Assembly: GCF_020514235.1 (NCBI RefSeq) | Contig: NZ_VTLB01000003.1 | Coordinates: 237,237-301,236 of the forward strand | Reading direction: 5' to 3' | Length of the DNA: 64,000 nt | Source of the DNA: Synechococcus sp. MU1617 | GTDB lineage: Bacteria; Cyanobacteriota; Cyanobacteriia; PCC-6307; Cyanobiaceae | In this document: piece by piece, positions 25,015-34,116 of the stretch | How the letters are laid out: the number at the start of each line of letters is the position of its first letter | Position numbering within the stretch: the stretch's first letter is position 1 | Notes under the pieces: model-generated | Told to the model about the DNA's origin: nothing | What the model saw: only the letters and a program-made list of their open reading frames with translations | Databases searched by the model: none | Translations under genes and position numbers: made by a program

Positions 25015-25530
25015 GTGCAGGTTCACCGCTCCCATGGCATCAATTTGCAGGTGCCTGATGCATCCCTGCCTCAGCTGCAGGGCTACCTGGCGCAGCCTGG
25101 GCGCCCATTGAAGGCTCTGTTGAACCGCAAAAAGGTGGAGCGGCTTGCGGATGGCCGCTTCCTTTATGCATCTCGGCCGTATCAGTTGCTGAAGTTTCAG
25201 CTCCAGCCTGAGGTGGTGTTCCGCTCCAGCTGGGATGGCGATCAACTCACCATTGTTTTCGAACACTGCACGATCCATGGCCTCGGGCCGTTGCAGGATT
25301 TGGTGCAGTTCCAGTGCCAGGCCTGGATCCGACCCGAGCAGGAACGGTTGATGGCCAAGGCAGATCTAAGTCTTGAACTCTCCCCGAATGGAGCAGGGGT
25401 TCTGTTGCCGAAGCTGCTGATGCAACGCACCGGAGATCTCGCACTGCGTTTGGTGACGGATCGCTTGGAAAAGCGTTGTCGCACCGGATTGATCAAAGGT
25501 GCTCTTCATTGGGTTGCACGGCACCCCTGA
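25015..25530 (+). CDS. DUF1997 family protein
   Basis: 171 residues from GTG 25015. The domain, found in cyanobacteria and plastid-bearing eukaryotes, is recognised by the series of beta strands around RFLYASRPYQLLKFQLQPEV and LTIVFEHCTIHGLG, followed by LVQFQCQAWIRPEQ. Function is unknown. It lies head to head with fumC (97-base spacer) and only 22 bases before the polysaccharide export genes, marking the left edge of the AT-richer segment. Confidence 0.78.
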   Translation: MQVHRSHGINLQVPDASLPQLQGYLAQPGRPLKALLNRKKVERLADGRFLYASRPYQLLKFQLQPEVVFRSSWDGDQLTIVFEHCTIHGLGPLQDLVQFQCQAWIRPEQERLMAKADLSLELSPNGAGVLLPKLLMQRTGDLALRLVTDRLEKRCRTGLIKGALHWVARHP

Positions 25531-25552
25531 AGCTGCTTGATTTCCTGGTGTT

Positions 25553-26380
25553 ATGGTCACCGAATTGGGCCCTTTTACACCTGGTGTTGTGGTGAGTGCG
25601 ACTGCTTCAGCCAGGCCGCTGTTGACCTTCCAGAACTTCTCTCTCCGCTGCGATAAATCAGACCCGCGCATTTCTTTTAAGGCTCCTTGGAATTGGGAAC
25701 TTGATCAAGCAAAGAGAATCGCTGTAATTACAAATAGCTCGTTTTTGCGGTATCAATTAAGCGCAGCGCTAGCTGGTCTTGTCCCTCCTGTTTCTGGGGA
25801 AATGCTCACCGAAGGAGTGGTTGGTTGGCCCGTGGGTGGAGAAGGGGGGTTGGATGGAAAACTGCGGATTACTCACGCCCTAAACTTTCTCACGACCGTT
25901 TACAGCGATTGCCTTGAAAAGTCCCTGGTGAGTGTGGATGAATTCTGGAGCTTTATATCGGCAGCGGAGATCGATCCAAGGTCAATTATTAAAGAGCTTT
26001 CTCGAGAGCAAAAAGACTGCTTCTTTTTAGCCTTGTCTGTTCTTTTCTCTTTCGACTTGTATTTAATATCCAAGACGAGGTATTTGATGTCGAGGCCTGC
26101 TAAGCCGCTACGAGCGCTTTTGTTGAAGCAGCTTGAGGGTAAAACTCTCTTCGCTACCTCAACAAACAGCCGTTTTCAGCGCGAATTCTGCACCGATGGT
26201 CTTGTGCTGGACTCGATGGGGCAGATCCTGTTTGCAGGCGGAGTTTCAGAGGCCATTGAGTGGGCAGATCAAAATCTTGATGCCTCTGATGTGTCAGACT
26301 CTGATGAAGATCAACTCGAAATGGGATTAAATCTTCTTAATTCTGAGACCTCTGACGAGCAAATGGATGATTTTGTTTAG
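25553..26380 (+). CDS. KpsT-like ABC ATPase homologue with all catalytic motifs lost
   Basis: 275 residues. Fold and landmarks follow capsule-export ATPases (KpsT/CtrD): LTFQNFSLRC, a strand-helix at the Walker A position, ALAGLVPPVSGEML, GWPVGGEGG (KpsT-type WPVGxxGG), a LSxxxK signature position and FDLYLI at Walker B. The chemistry is gone: Walker A reads ITNSSFLRYQ (59-68) instead of GRNGAGKST, the signature is LSREQK (149-154), Walker B ends LISKT without Asp-Glu (171-175), and the switch His is absent (FATSTN, 200-205). The frame is intact and an acidic tail (about 240-275) is added. AGGAGG at its end serves the permease gene. Likely a pseudo-ATPase subunit; not a decayed gene. Confidence 0.75.
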   Translation: MVTELGPFTPGVVVSATASARPLLTFQNFSLRCDKSDPRISFKAPWNWELDQAKRIAVITNSSFLRYQLSAALAGLVPPVSGEMLTEGVVGWPVGGEGGLDGKLRITHALNFLTTVYSDCLEKSLVSVDEFWSFISAAEIDPRSIIKELSREQKDCFFLALSVLFSFDLYLISKTRYLMSRPAKPLRALLLKQLEGKTLFATSTNSRFQREFCTDGLVLDSMGQILFAGGVSEAIEWADQNLDASDVSDSDEDQLEMGLNLLNSETSDEQMDDFV

Positions 26381-26394
26381 GAGGTCTTGATCTT

Positions 26395-27228
26395 ATGAAT
26401 TTTCTTCGAAGGTTTCTTGCTGCGATTCAGAGGCAGATTGCTGTGGTTCTCGCAATCGCCACCTATGAGAACAATCGAAAATCAACAGGAACGTCGCTCG
26501 GCGCTTGGGAAGCCATCGTGACGCCGCTGCAGATCATGTTGTTCTTCATCGTGATGCGCGTGGGATTTAGCTTCTTAAGGGGTAGTAATCGATATGCGGC
26601 AGGTGGTTCGACAGATATGTACTTCAATATTGTAGTTTTTATTGCATCTGGATTTGCTATCGCTTTTTTATTCAGGCAAGGTGCAATCAAGGCGCTTTCA
26701 GGCTTGAAGTTAAGGGCTCCTCTTTACTACAAAAGAGTTCAGCCTTTGGACATTCTTTTGGCACTGCTAGTCAATGATTTCAGGGCGATTTCAACGATTT
26801 CTCTTGGGATTTTTGGATTGGTTTGGTATTTCACCTGGAGTTTCCAGCTTGACAGTCCTGGCTTAGCTATCAGCGTTTATCTGTTAACCATTCTGATGGC
26901 GCTTGGTTTTGGGGTGTGTCTTGTCTTCCTGGGCCAATTCAACAAATGGGTTACTAGGATTTTAAAAAGAATCCTCAACCGGGTGATTATTTTTACTTCA
27001 GGTATATTTTTTGCAACCTTTGAGCTGCCTGAGTACACAAGGCCTTTCGTGACCTGGAACCCGATCCTTCATGCAGTCGAGCTCTTTAGGTACTCAATGA
27101 ACAACCAATATCCGATACCTGGCATTTCTCTTTCGTATTTAGTTTGGTGCTCTATAATTCTTTTTGGATTTTCTTTGATTCTTTATCGAACCAACGAGTC
27201 GTTACTCGTCGAGGCCAATGATGACTAA
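26395..27228 (+). CDS. capsular polysaccharide ABC-2 type permease (KpsM-like)
   Basis: 277 residues with about six membrane helices. KpsM-type proteins form the inner-membrane channel that exports capsule-type polysaccharides. Recognised by the N-terminal amphipathic region (RQIAVVLAIATYENNR) and the C-terminal signature ELPEYTRPFVTWNPILHAVELFR before the last helix. An AGGAGG ribosome site overlaps the stop of the upstream ATPase-like gene, spaced 10 bases from ATG 26395. Needs an active ATPase; the adjacent one is catalytically dead. Confidence 0.88.
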   Translation: MNFLRRFLAAIQRQIAVVLAIATYENNRKSTGTSLGAWEAIVTPLQIMLFFIVMRVGFSFLRGSNRYAAGGSTDMYFNIVVFIASGFAIAFLFRQGAIKALSGLKLRAPLYYKRVQPLDILLALLVNDFRAISTISLGIFGLVWYFTWSFQLDSPGLAISVYLLTILMALGFGVCLVFLGQFNKWVTRILKRILNRVIIFTSGIFFATFELPEYTRPFVTWNPILHAVELFRYSMNNQYPIPGISLSYLVWCSIILFGFSLILYRTNESLLVEANDD

Positions 27229-27274
27229 CGCCTGATCGTTGTCCGGTCGCCTGCTTTGAGTTAATTTTTTGGTT

Positions 27275-28483
27275 ATGCCTGAATCCATCCCGACTTCCAG
27301 CTCTTCAACTTCTCTGCAAAAGGAGCTGTCATCACCATTCCAGGTTTCTAGCTTCTTGGCTCAAGCTCAGCTAACACCAGTCTGGCGTGAGCGGTTGGAC
27401 AGATTTACCAAGCCCAAGGTTCTGATTTCAGCTTTTCTGGCAACCTCGGCTTTCTACTGTTTCATCATCGGCAGAGATCGTTATACGGCTGTCTCTGAAT
27501 TTGTGATTCAACAGGCAATGCCCCTGGAGGGATCATCGTCTTCAGTGCTGGCTGGATCGGCAGCTGCTCCCCAAGTTCTCACCTCTCTTGTGGATGGTCA
27601 GTACCTTCAGGTTTATCTCGAATCCTCTGAAGTCAAGTCTCGATTGTTCCCTGATGGGAAGAAGCTTGAGCAGGACTACCGCATCAAGTTTCCGGATCTT
27701 CGGACGGGATTGCCCGCCAACAGTTCTGCGCCCGATCAACTCGAATTTTATCGAAAACAACTGTCTGCAGCGCCTCAGCCCTTGAGCGGTTCAGTCGTTC
27801 TGACTACGTCAGGATTCACGCCAGAACAAGCTTTCAATCTCAACAATGCGTTGCTTAAGCAGTCTCGGCGTTTTGTGAATGAGGTGAATCAATCCATCAA
27901 TGCTGATCAGAATCAATTTGCCAGAAAGGAGGTTCAAATAGCCGAATTAAATCTCAAAGCATCAACACGAAAGCTTGAGCTTTTCCGTGAAAAACATGGA
28001 AATCTGAGTGTTGAGACTGAACAAGCAACGACCAGTTCATTCATTTCTGGCCTTGAATCTCAACTGGTTGAATTGAAGGTTGAAGAGGCTGCATTACGTC
28101 GCCAGTACCGCGATCCCAATGCACCTGAGGTGGCATTTGTTGCAGACCAAGTGAAGGAGCTTGAGTTCCAGATTCGTCAAGAGAGAGAGCGTTCTGTAAG
28201 TAAAGACGGTCGAGATTTAAACACCCTCGTTCTCGAAGAAGCTGAGCTGATTTCGGATGTTGAGTTTGCGACCGCAAACCTCCAATCAGCTCGCTTGGCT
28301 GCCGATAACAGTCGCCGCGAGAGCCAGCGACAGCTCAAATTTGTGGTTGTACTGAGTCAGCCCCAGCTGCCTGTTGCGCCTGATCAGAACTGGCGCTGGC
28401 AAGCCTTCCTTGCTTCGATCGGGATCATTGTTGTGGCCTGGGGTGTGGGTGGCTTCCTTCTCAATGCGATGCGGAAGAGCTGA
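27275..28483 (+). CDS. capsule export inner-membrane protein (KpsE/CtrB-like, Wzz family)
   Basis: 402 residues from ATG 27275 (TTG 27269 possible). One membrane helix near 47-65 (LISAFLATSAFYCFIIG), a long periplasmic region with coiled-coil character (about 200-350, e.g. EVQIAELNLKASTRKLELFREK) and a second helix near the C-terminus after the proline-rich PQLPVAPDQNW. This is the layout of polysaccharide co-polymerases that bridge the ABC exporter to an outer-membrane channel. No KpsD/Wza-type outer-membrane gene is next to it. It ends 31 bases from the convergent glycosyltransferase gene. Confidence 0.87.
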   Translation: MPESIPTSSSSTSLQKELSSPFQVSSFLAQAQLTPVWRERLDRFTKPKVLISAFLATSAFYCFIIGRDRYTAVSEFVIQQAMPLEGSSSSVLAGSAAAPQVLTSLVDGQYLQVYLESSEVKSRLFPDGKKLEQDYRIKFPDLRTGLPANSSAPDQLEFYRKQLSAAPQPLSGSVVLTTSGFTPEQAFNLNNALLKQSRRFVNEVNQSINADQNQFARKEVQIAELNLKASTRKLELFREKHGNLSVETEQATTSSFISGLESQLVELKVEEAALRRQYRDPNAPEVAFVADQVKELEFQIRQERERSVSKDGRDLNTLVLEEAELISDVEFATANLQSARLAADNSRRESQRQLKFVVVLSQPQLPVAPDQNWRWQAFLASIGIIVVAWGVGGFLLNAMRKS

Positions 28484-28514
28484 TCTCTGGCAACACCAAC
28501 GAAAACTGAAATGG

Positions 28515-31500
28515 TTAGGGACGTATTCCACCATGCCCCTTTCCCGCTAGGTAGTAGCCGCAGGCTCGTGCAAAATGAAGCTTTCTGCGCCTTATTAAGT
28601 CTTGATCGCTAATGTCTGGGTATAACTTCTGGGCTTGAACGTCATTGTTGCAAGAGCGCTCTACCATTTGCAGAACCTGTTGTTTGCTCGAAGGCAGTCT
28701 TTCTCCAAGCATTCGATTGTAGAAATGCCATTCTGTGTTGGCGCGCAGTACGGTTTCACGGAAGCCATATTCATGGGAATGGCGGACAACAGCTGTTGAT
28801 GCATAGGCTTTTTTATATCCCTTCCTAAGAATCTCCCGAGCCCATAATTGATCCTCGCCATACACAACATCCGGAAGTGGCAGAGTCTCCCAGGCGGATT
28901 TCCTTAGGCAGGAATTGTTATCGGAGTAGAAGCGTTCATGGGAGGAGACAACGCCATTCGTCGTTTGTCGATCAGCATTCAGTTCGATTGGTTGTCGATG
29001 ACTCCTGAAAATCCAACGGTTGAAATGTTGGTCAAGGTCATGGGCAGTGAGTTGCCCATGATTGGTATGGGCGATGTGGCAGCCAAAGACCCCTGCCACC
29101 CGTGGATCGTTCTGCAGCGGGGCGATCAGATTCATCAGCCACATGCGATTTGCTGGGATCGCATCCTGCGTGATGAAAGCGACGTACTCCCCTCGGGCTA
29201 GTTCCACCCCCAGGTTGCGGGTACGCCCATGGCCGAAATCCTCCTTACGAATCCTATGGAGGCGGAGTCGTTCGTCTTCTGGTAAGCCCTCCAGGCATCC
29301 ATCGCTCGAAGCACTGTCGATCAACAACACTTCAAAGGCCTGATCGAGATCCTGAGTAAGACAGGACTCAACCACCGCCTTCAGCATCGTGCCCCCGTTG
29401 TAAACCGGGATGACCACCGTCACCAAAGGCGTCGTTGTTTGAACGGGGTGTGGTGTGGATGGCGCCGATGGAAGTGACGCCTGAATGAAGGTCTCAATGA
29501 CCTTGTTGGAGCCATCCCAGGTGAGCTGTTCAGTGGCGGCGAGACCAGCTCGGGCGGTGATTTCTCTGAACGATGCGTCATTCAGCAAGCGGCTTAATGC
29601 AGAGGCCAGCCCCACTGGTGTCGCTTCGGCCAACACAGCTGTATTGGGTTGATAAGAGACCCGCGTGTGTTCGGCATCAATATCAACGACAGGCAGCCCA
29701 CAGGCCATCATTTCGTTCGGAACCAGGGAGTAGTTGGTTCCTGAAAGCACGAATCCAACCGCGCATTGGCGGTACAGATTGGCCAAAGCGTCGGCGTCCA
29801 GAATTCCTGCATGCCTTACTTTCACTGGAATTCCAAGATCGGGCAGATCTTTTTCACCGAAGGTGATGATCTCAAAGTGTTCTCCTAGATCAAACAAAGC
29901 TCTTAAAGCAAGCAGCCCAAGTTCATAGAGCCGTCTTGGCGTGCTGCGTCTCACATAAAAGGCAATGGCATGCTTGTTGCGTTTCTGATCGTTGTTGGGT
30001 TGGTAAACACTGTGGTCGACGGCCAGTGGGAAAGAGATGGCTGAGTTGCCAAAGCTTTCCATTTTCTGTTTCAGCCAAGGGCTGGCACAAATGCATGAAA
30101 AATTGTTTTCAGATGCATACGAATGTTCGGTGAGGATGCTGGAGCTGCCGCGCGCGAAAAAATAGGGCTCATAATCTTGAACAAAATAGAATCTTTTCTG
30201 AAACTTTTTCATTCCAAGCACCGGATAGCTGCTCATGCGGTCTGTGGCAATGACAATGTCGCCACTTACAAGATCAAGGTCGTCTTGGTTATTGCCCAGC
30301 ATGTAGACCTGGTCTGTTTGCAGTGGAATGAAGGACTGATCGATGACACGTTTGTGCAACGAGCTGATGCGGCTTGGCTTGTCGTTCCCCTTGAGCTCGG
30401 AATGAACCCAGATTGTGCATTGGTGACCACAGCGTTCCAGATAATCAATCGCTCTGAAAATGGTCATATGGCCACCGAGGCCAGGCGTAAAATTGGGTAT
30501 GACCCAATGGATGTGCAGAGATTTGGGGTTGATGTTTCTCTTCAGCGACCAGTCTGGATCCAATTGCTGGGGTTTGAAATGAATAACCTTTTCAAAGCCC
30601 TGGATTTTCAGTTTATTTTTGCCTTCAATGATTGATTTATCGGTTTGATGTTGTTTCGAAAGGGCGTATCCACAGTACGTTGTTTGCAATTTTTGATTGA
30701 ATATTTCGGTTGTCGATAGGCCGATGAGGCGTTCAATGCTATGGGCGATGGTTCCATCGATCTGCCCGCCTTCCTCATCGAAGTCGTTCCAGCTGAGATT
30801 CCAGTCAAGAATGGGTTTGAGCAGCTCTGGCTTGCACCAGAACATCGTCCCGGTTGGGAAGCGAAATTGGCTGTCTCTTTTAATGTGGTCGAGATTGAAG
30901 CGTTTTAGGAAGGGACTGGCTTTGGTGTAGTTGCCATCTTCATGGCCCCAGCAGGAATCGTGTTTAATTCCGAGGCTGAGAGCGTAATTCTCAATCGGAT
31001 ACACAATTCCTATCTCATGTGATTGGAGTTCTTTGAGGTTGGTAGCTGTAATAGTTTCGCTGCCAATTAGGTTGTCGAGGCAGTGAAGGAACCATCCGCT
31101 CAGCGCATTGCTGTGGGGGCTTTTTTTGGAGTGGAGCTTAAGAATGAGATCGTAGTTGAGGATTTGATCCTTGAAACCAACGATGAATGGAGCGACGTCG
31201 CGCCCAATATTGCTGAAATGCCTGACATCAACCCTATCGGCATTTTCAACTCGTGCAAAAATGTTCTTCAATGCTTGAACTGAATCTTCCTTTGTGGAAA
31301 TGAAGATGTCGATGCTGCAGGGGATGTTCTTCAGATAAGCGGCGATTGTTTCGCTGAGTTCCGGGTAGAAGATGTGCAGGAAGACCCCAATCTTTTTTGT
31401 CTTCAGATCGTCTTTGATCGAATTTAGAAGATTTGGCTCAGGCCTTCTAATGTCGGCCATTTTCCGCATGAAATGGATGTTATCCATCGAATAGCGGTGT

Positions 31501-32003
31501 TCGTTCATGCCGAACTTGAAGCAGTGGATCATCGGGTTGAGTCCACTTTCTTTGACGTCGGGATATTTGCTGAAATAATTTTCTGTGTCGAATAAGTTAC
31601 TCGGGTCGATTCCTTCCTGGCTGCCTGAGCTGCAGTAATGGAGAATCACGTCGCCAATGTTTTGAAGTGTCTCCGCTTCTCTTGAATCTAATTGAGATTT
31701 GTAGTGCTCAATATCAAACACATAGGCGTAATGAGCTAATTCGCGGAAGTCGCGAATTATTTTTTTGCTTGTTTCTTTATTTTGTAGGCCTTTGATGTAC
31801 TCCTGCAGTTCAGGCGTTATCTTTTTGCGCCTGTTGTTGGGAGGGCTTGGGCGCCTGGCTTGTCCCAGTCGGTTGAGCTGCTTTCGTAGTGCTTTGGGCA
31901 GAAATTTCTGTTTGCCCATGGCAGTGGCTGAGCGTTTCAGTGCCTGCCGTGTCGTGTTGGAGAGAGTGGAGAGCGGATGGCGTCGTTTAGGCATGCCGCT
32001 CAT
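28515..32003 (-). CDS. multidomain glycosyltransferase: RgpF-like, WsaF-like and GT2
   Basis: 1162 residues. A basic N-terminal region (1-70) leads to helical repeats, then an RgpF-type (rhamnan synthesis F) domain at about 200-460 (NIGRDVAPF, LKLHSKKSP). A WsaF-like GT-B domain follows at about 480-825 (HIHWVIPNFTPGLGG, later SLVPNEMMACGLPVVDI), and a GT2 domain at about 840-1100 (LVTVVIPVYNGG, DSASSDGC, the ED of GEDQLW). RgpF and WsaF relatives transfer rhamnose, fitting the nearby rml genes. No membrane helix seen. AT-richer than flanks. ATG 32003; ATG 31994 possible. Confidence 0.85.
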   Translation of the reverse strand: MSGMPKRRHPLSTLSNTTRQALKRSATAMGKQKFLPKALRKQLNRLGQARRPSPPNNRRKKITPELQEYIKGLQNKETSKKIIRDFRELAHYAYVFDIEHYKSQLDSREAETLQNIGDVILHYCSSGSQEGIDPSNLFDTENYFSKYPDVKESGLNPMIHCFKFGMNEHRYSMDNIHFMRKMADIRRPEPNLLNSIKDDLKTKKIGVFLHIFYPELSETIAAYLKNIPCSIDIFISTKEDSVQALKNIFARVENADRVDVRHFSNIGRDVAPFIVGFKDQILNYDLILKLHSKKSPHSNALSGWFLHCLDNLIGSETITATNLKELQSHEIGIVYPIENYALSLGIKHDSCWGHEDGNYTKASPFLKRFNLDHIKRDSQFRFPTGTMFWCKPELLKPILDWNLSWNDFDEEGGQIDGTIAHSIERLIGLSTTEIFNQKLQTTYCGYALSKQHQTDKSIIEGKNKLKIQGFEKVIHFKPQQLDPDWSLKRNINPKSLHIHWVIPNFTPGLGGHMTIFRAIDYLERCGHQCTIWVHSELKGNDKPSRISSLHKRVIDQSFIPLQTDQVYMLGNNQDDLDLVSGDIVIATDRMSSYPVLGMKKFQKRFYFVQDYEPYFFARGSSSILTEHSYASENNFSCICASPWLKQKMESFGNSAISFPLAVDHSVYQPNNDQKRNKHAIAFYVRRSTPRRLYELGLLALRALFDLGEHFEIITFGEKDLPDLGIPVKVRHAGILDADALANLYRQCAVGFVLSGTNYSLVPNEMMACGLPVVDIDAEHTRVSYQPNTAVLAEATPVGLASALSRLLNDASFREITARAGLAATEQLTWDGSNKVIETFIQASLPSAPSTPHPVQTTTPLVTVVIPVYNGGTMLKAVVESCLTQDLDQAFEVLLIDSASSDGCLEGLPEDERLRLHRIRKEDFGHGRTRNLGVELARGEYVAFITQDAIPANRMWLMNLIAPLQNDPRVAGVFGCHIAHTNHGQLTAHDLDQHFNRWIFRSHRQPIELNADRQTTNGVVSSHERFYSDNNSCLRKSAWETLPLPDVVYGEDQLWAREILRKGYKKAYASTAVVRHSHEYGFRETVLRANTEWHFYNRMLGERLPSSKQQVLQMVERSCNNDVQAQKLYPDISDQDLIRRRKLHFARACGYYLAGKGHGGIRP

Positions 32004-32036
32004 CTGGCAGGTCTAAGAAAAGCAAATTGAAACTTA

Positions 32037-33173
32037 TCACTGTCCTGCTTTGGTTTTCGTTGTTTTTATGCCCAATCTGCTGCCGTCATATCCCGCACGC
32101 TCGCGCACTTTGCTGCACCACTTCTGATGAGAGAGGTACCAGCTCACGGTTGCTGCCAAGCCCTCTTCCACATTGTGGCGAGGGCTCCAGCCAAGCTCAG
32201 AACTGATGCGGGCCGGGTCAATTGCATAGCGGCGGTCATGGCCCGGCCGGTCGGTCACCGGTGTAATCAAATCGGCGTGGGGAGCTGATTCAGGGCAGCT
32301 CTGATCCAACTGCCGGCAGATGGCATGAACGACCTCTTTGTTGGTGCGTTCACCATGGCCACCCACGCAGTAGCTGCGGCCCGACGCTCCGTTGCAGGCG
32401 GCTAAGAGCAGAGCATCAACGTGGTCTTCCACGTAAAGCCAATCGCGCACATTCAGTCCATCGCCATAGAGCGGGATCGACTCGCCTTCGGCTGCCTTCA
32501 AGGTGACCACGGGAATGAGTTTTTCGGGGAACTGCCAGGGCCCGTAATTGTTCGAGCAGTTGGTGAGTACCACGGGAAGCCCAAAGGTGTGGTGCCAGGC
32601 CTGGACCAGGTGATCGCTGGCTGCCTTGCTTGCTGAATAAGGGCTACGGGGGTCGTAGGGCGTTGTTTCGGAGAAGCGTCCTTCGGCACCAAGTGAACCA
32701 AAGACTTCGTCGGTGCTGATGTGGTGCATCCGGAAGGCGTCCTGGCGTTCCCCGTTCAAGCCCTCGTAATGGCTTCGTACCGCCTGCAGCAGGTTGTATG
32801 TGCCGTTGACGTTGCTCTCAATGAACGCACCAGGGCCGGAGATGGATCGATCCACGTGGCTTTCTGCAGCCAGGTGCATCACCAGATCGGGGTCGGCCTC
32901 CTGCACCGCCGCCTCAACGGCCGCTGCATCGGTCAGATCCACCTGCTGAAGTCTGTGCCGATCGTTCGCCGCTTCGCCCAGCTCGCTCAGCACCTCCTCG
33001 ATCGAGGCCAGGTCGCTGGCGTAGCCCATCTTGTCGAGATTGAAGACGGTGACTGTGGTCTCCCGCAGCAGCCTGCGCACGACGGCGCCGCCAATGAAGC
33101 CTGCACCTCCGGTGACCAGCACTCTGCGGCGAGCTCCCAGCAGGTCGGAGGCGGAAGGCATGGACGAAACCAT
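32037..33173 (-). CDS. rfbB: dTDP-glucose 4,6-dehydratase
   Basis: 378 residues; RmlB, second step of dTDP-L-rhamnose synthesis, with bound NAD+. Rossmann motif TGGAGFIGG at 21-29, MHLAAESHVDRSI, the HISTDEVFGSLG segment, and the active YSASK of YSASKAASD. The C-terminal 25 residues are basic and extend past the usual end. ATG 33173; ATG 33161 also possible. Last gene of the GT-rmlA-rmlC-rmlD-rmlB order (58-base gap from rmlD). Confidence 0.95.
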   Translation of the reverse strand: MVSSMPSASDLLGARRRVLVTGGAGFIGGAVVRRLLRETTVTVFNLDKMGYASDLASIEEVLSELGEAANDRHRLQQVDLTDAAAVEAAVQEADPDLVMHLAAESHVDRSISGPGAFIESNVNGTYNLLQAVRSHYEGLNGERQDAFRMHHISTDEVFGSLGAEGRFSETTPYDPRSPYSASKAASDHLVQAWHHTFGLPVVLTNCSNNYGPWQFPEKLIPVVTLKAAEGESIPLYGDGLNVRDWLYVEDHVDALLLAACNGASGRSYCVGGHGERTNKEVVHAICRQLDQSCPESAPHADLITPVTDRPGHDRRYAIDPARISSELGWSPRHNVEEGLAATVSWYLSHQKWCSKVRERAGYDGSRLGIKTTKTKAGQ

Positions 33174-33231
33174 TGGTGAGAGCTTGGGGTGGGGCGTTGT
33201 TTGGGGTTGGCGCGTTGAACTCAGTGGCCCT

Positions 33232-34116
33232 TCATGGCGTTTTGGCTTGCCGCAACACAGCCTGCAGAGCTTGCTGCCAGTGCTCGCCGTTGAGGTCCAG
33301 AGCTGCTCGGGTGGCAGTGCAGTCGAGAAGGGAATAGGCCGGACGTTCCGCAGGGGTTGGGTAGTCCGCTGTGGTGATCGGTTTCACCTCAGCGGGGGTG
33401 TCGATGAGCCCCAAGTCAGCACCGATTTGACCAACGGCCACCGCCACGTCATACCAACTGGCGGCGCCGGCATCACTCCAGTGCATCACAGCTGGCAACT
33501 CGCGATTACCAGCGATCTGAAGGGTTTGCCAACAGGCTTGTGCCAGGTTCAGGGTGCTTGTGGGACAGCCCACTTGATCGGCGACAACACCCAGTTGATC
33601 CCGTTCGCGGTGGAGGCGGAGCATGGTGAGGGCGAAGTTCTTCCCGACGGGCCCGATCACCCAGCTGGTGCGCAGGATCAGGCCCCGTCCTTCTGCTCCA
33701 AACACGTTTTGGACCGCCGCTTCTCCAGCAGCTTTGCTGGCGCCGTAGACACCGAGAGGGTCGCGGGCTTGCACGGGCTGATACGGCGTGCCCTGGGTTC
33801 CGTTGAAGACGAAGTCGGTGCTGATCTGCAGCAGGCGTCCCCCCTGTTGATCCAGAGCACGGGCAAAGGCCTCCGGTGCCCCGGCATTCACCGCATGGGC
33901 CAGCTCCGGTTCCGACTCGGCCTTGTCCACTGCTGTGTAGGCACCAGCATTGAGCACCCAGTCGGGTTGGTGCTGTTTCACGGCGCTGCGGCAGGCTTCT
34001 GGGTCAGACAGGTCAAGCTGCTGACGGCTGGTGGCCACCAGATCCAGTCCCTCAGGGGCGGAAGCGATCAGAGCCTGGCCGAGCTGACCGCCAGCTCCGG
34101 TGAGCAGCACCTTCAT
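33232..34116 (-). CDS. rfbD: dTDP-4-dehydrorhamnose reductase
   Basis: 294 residues; RmlD reduces dTDP-4-keto-L-rhamnose to dTDP-L-rhamnose. The NADPH fold starts LLTGAGGQLGQAL, followed by DLSDPEACRSAV, WVLNAGAYTAVDKAE, QISTDFVFNGTQGTPY, and the catalytic YGASKAAGE. ATG 34116 overlaps the rmlC stop (ATGA). Confidence 0.95.
   Translation of the reverse strand: MKVLLTGAGGQLGQALIASAPEGLDLVATSRQQLDLSDPEACRSAVKQHQPDWVLNAGAYTAVDKAESEPELAHAVNAGAPEAFARALDQQGGRLLQISTDFVFNGTQGTPYQPVQARDPLGVYGASKAAGEAAVQNVFGAEGRGLILRTSWVIGPVGKNFALTMLRLHRERDQLGVVADQVGCPTSTLNLAQACWQTLQIAGNRELPAVMHWSDAGAASWYDVAVAVGQIGADLGLIDTPAEVKPITTADYPTPAERPAYSLLDCTATRAALDLNGEHWQQALQAVLRQAKTP

Noticed and set aside
25553..26380. Reading the KpsT-like gene as a pseudogene
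   Set aside because: No stop or frameshift in 275 codons, fold-level landmarks are kept, and the next gene's ribosome site overlaps its end; a conserved pseudo-enzyme is more likely than decay.
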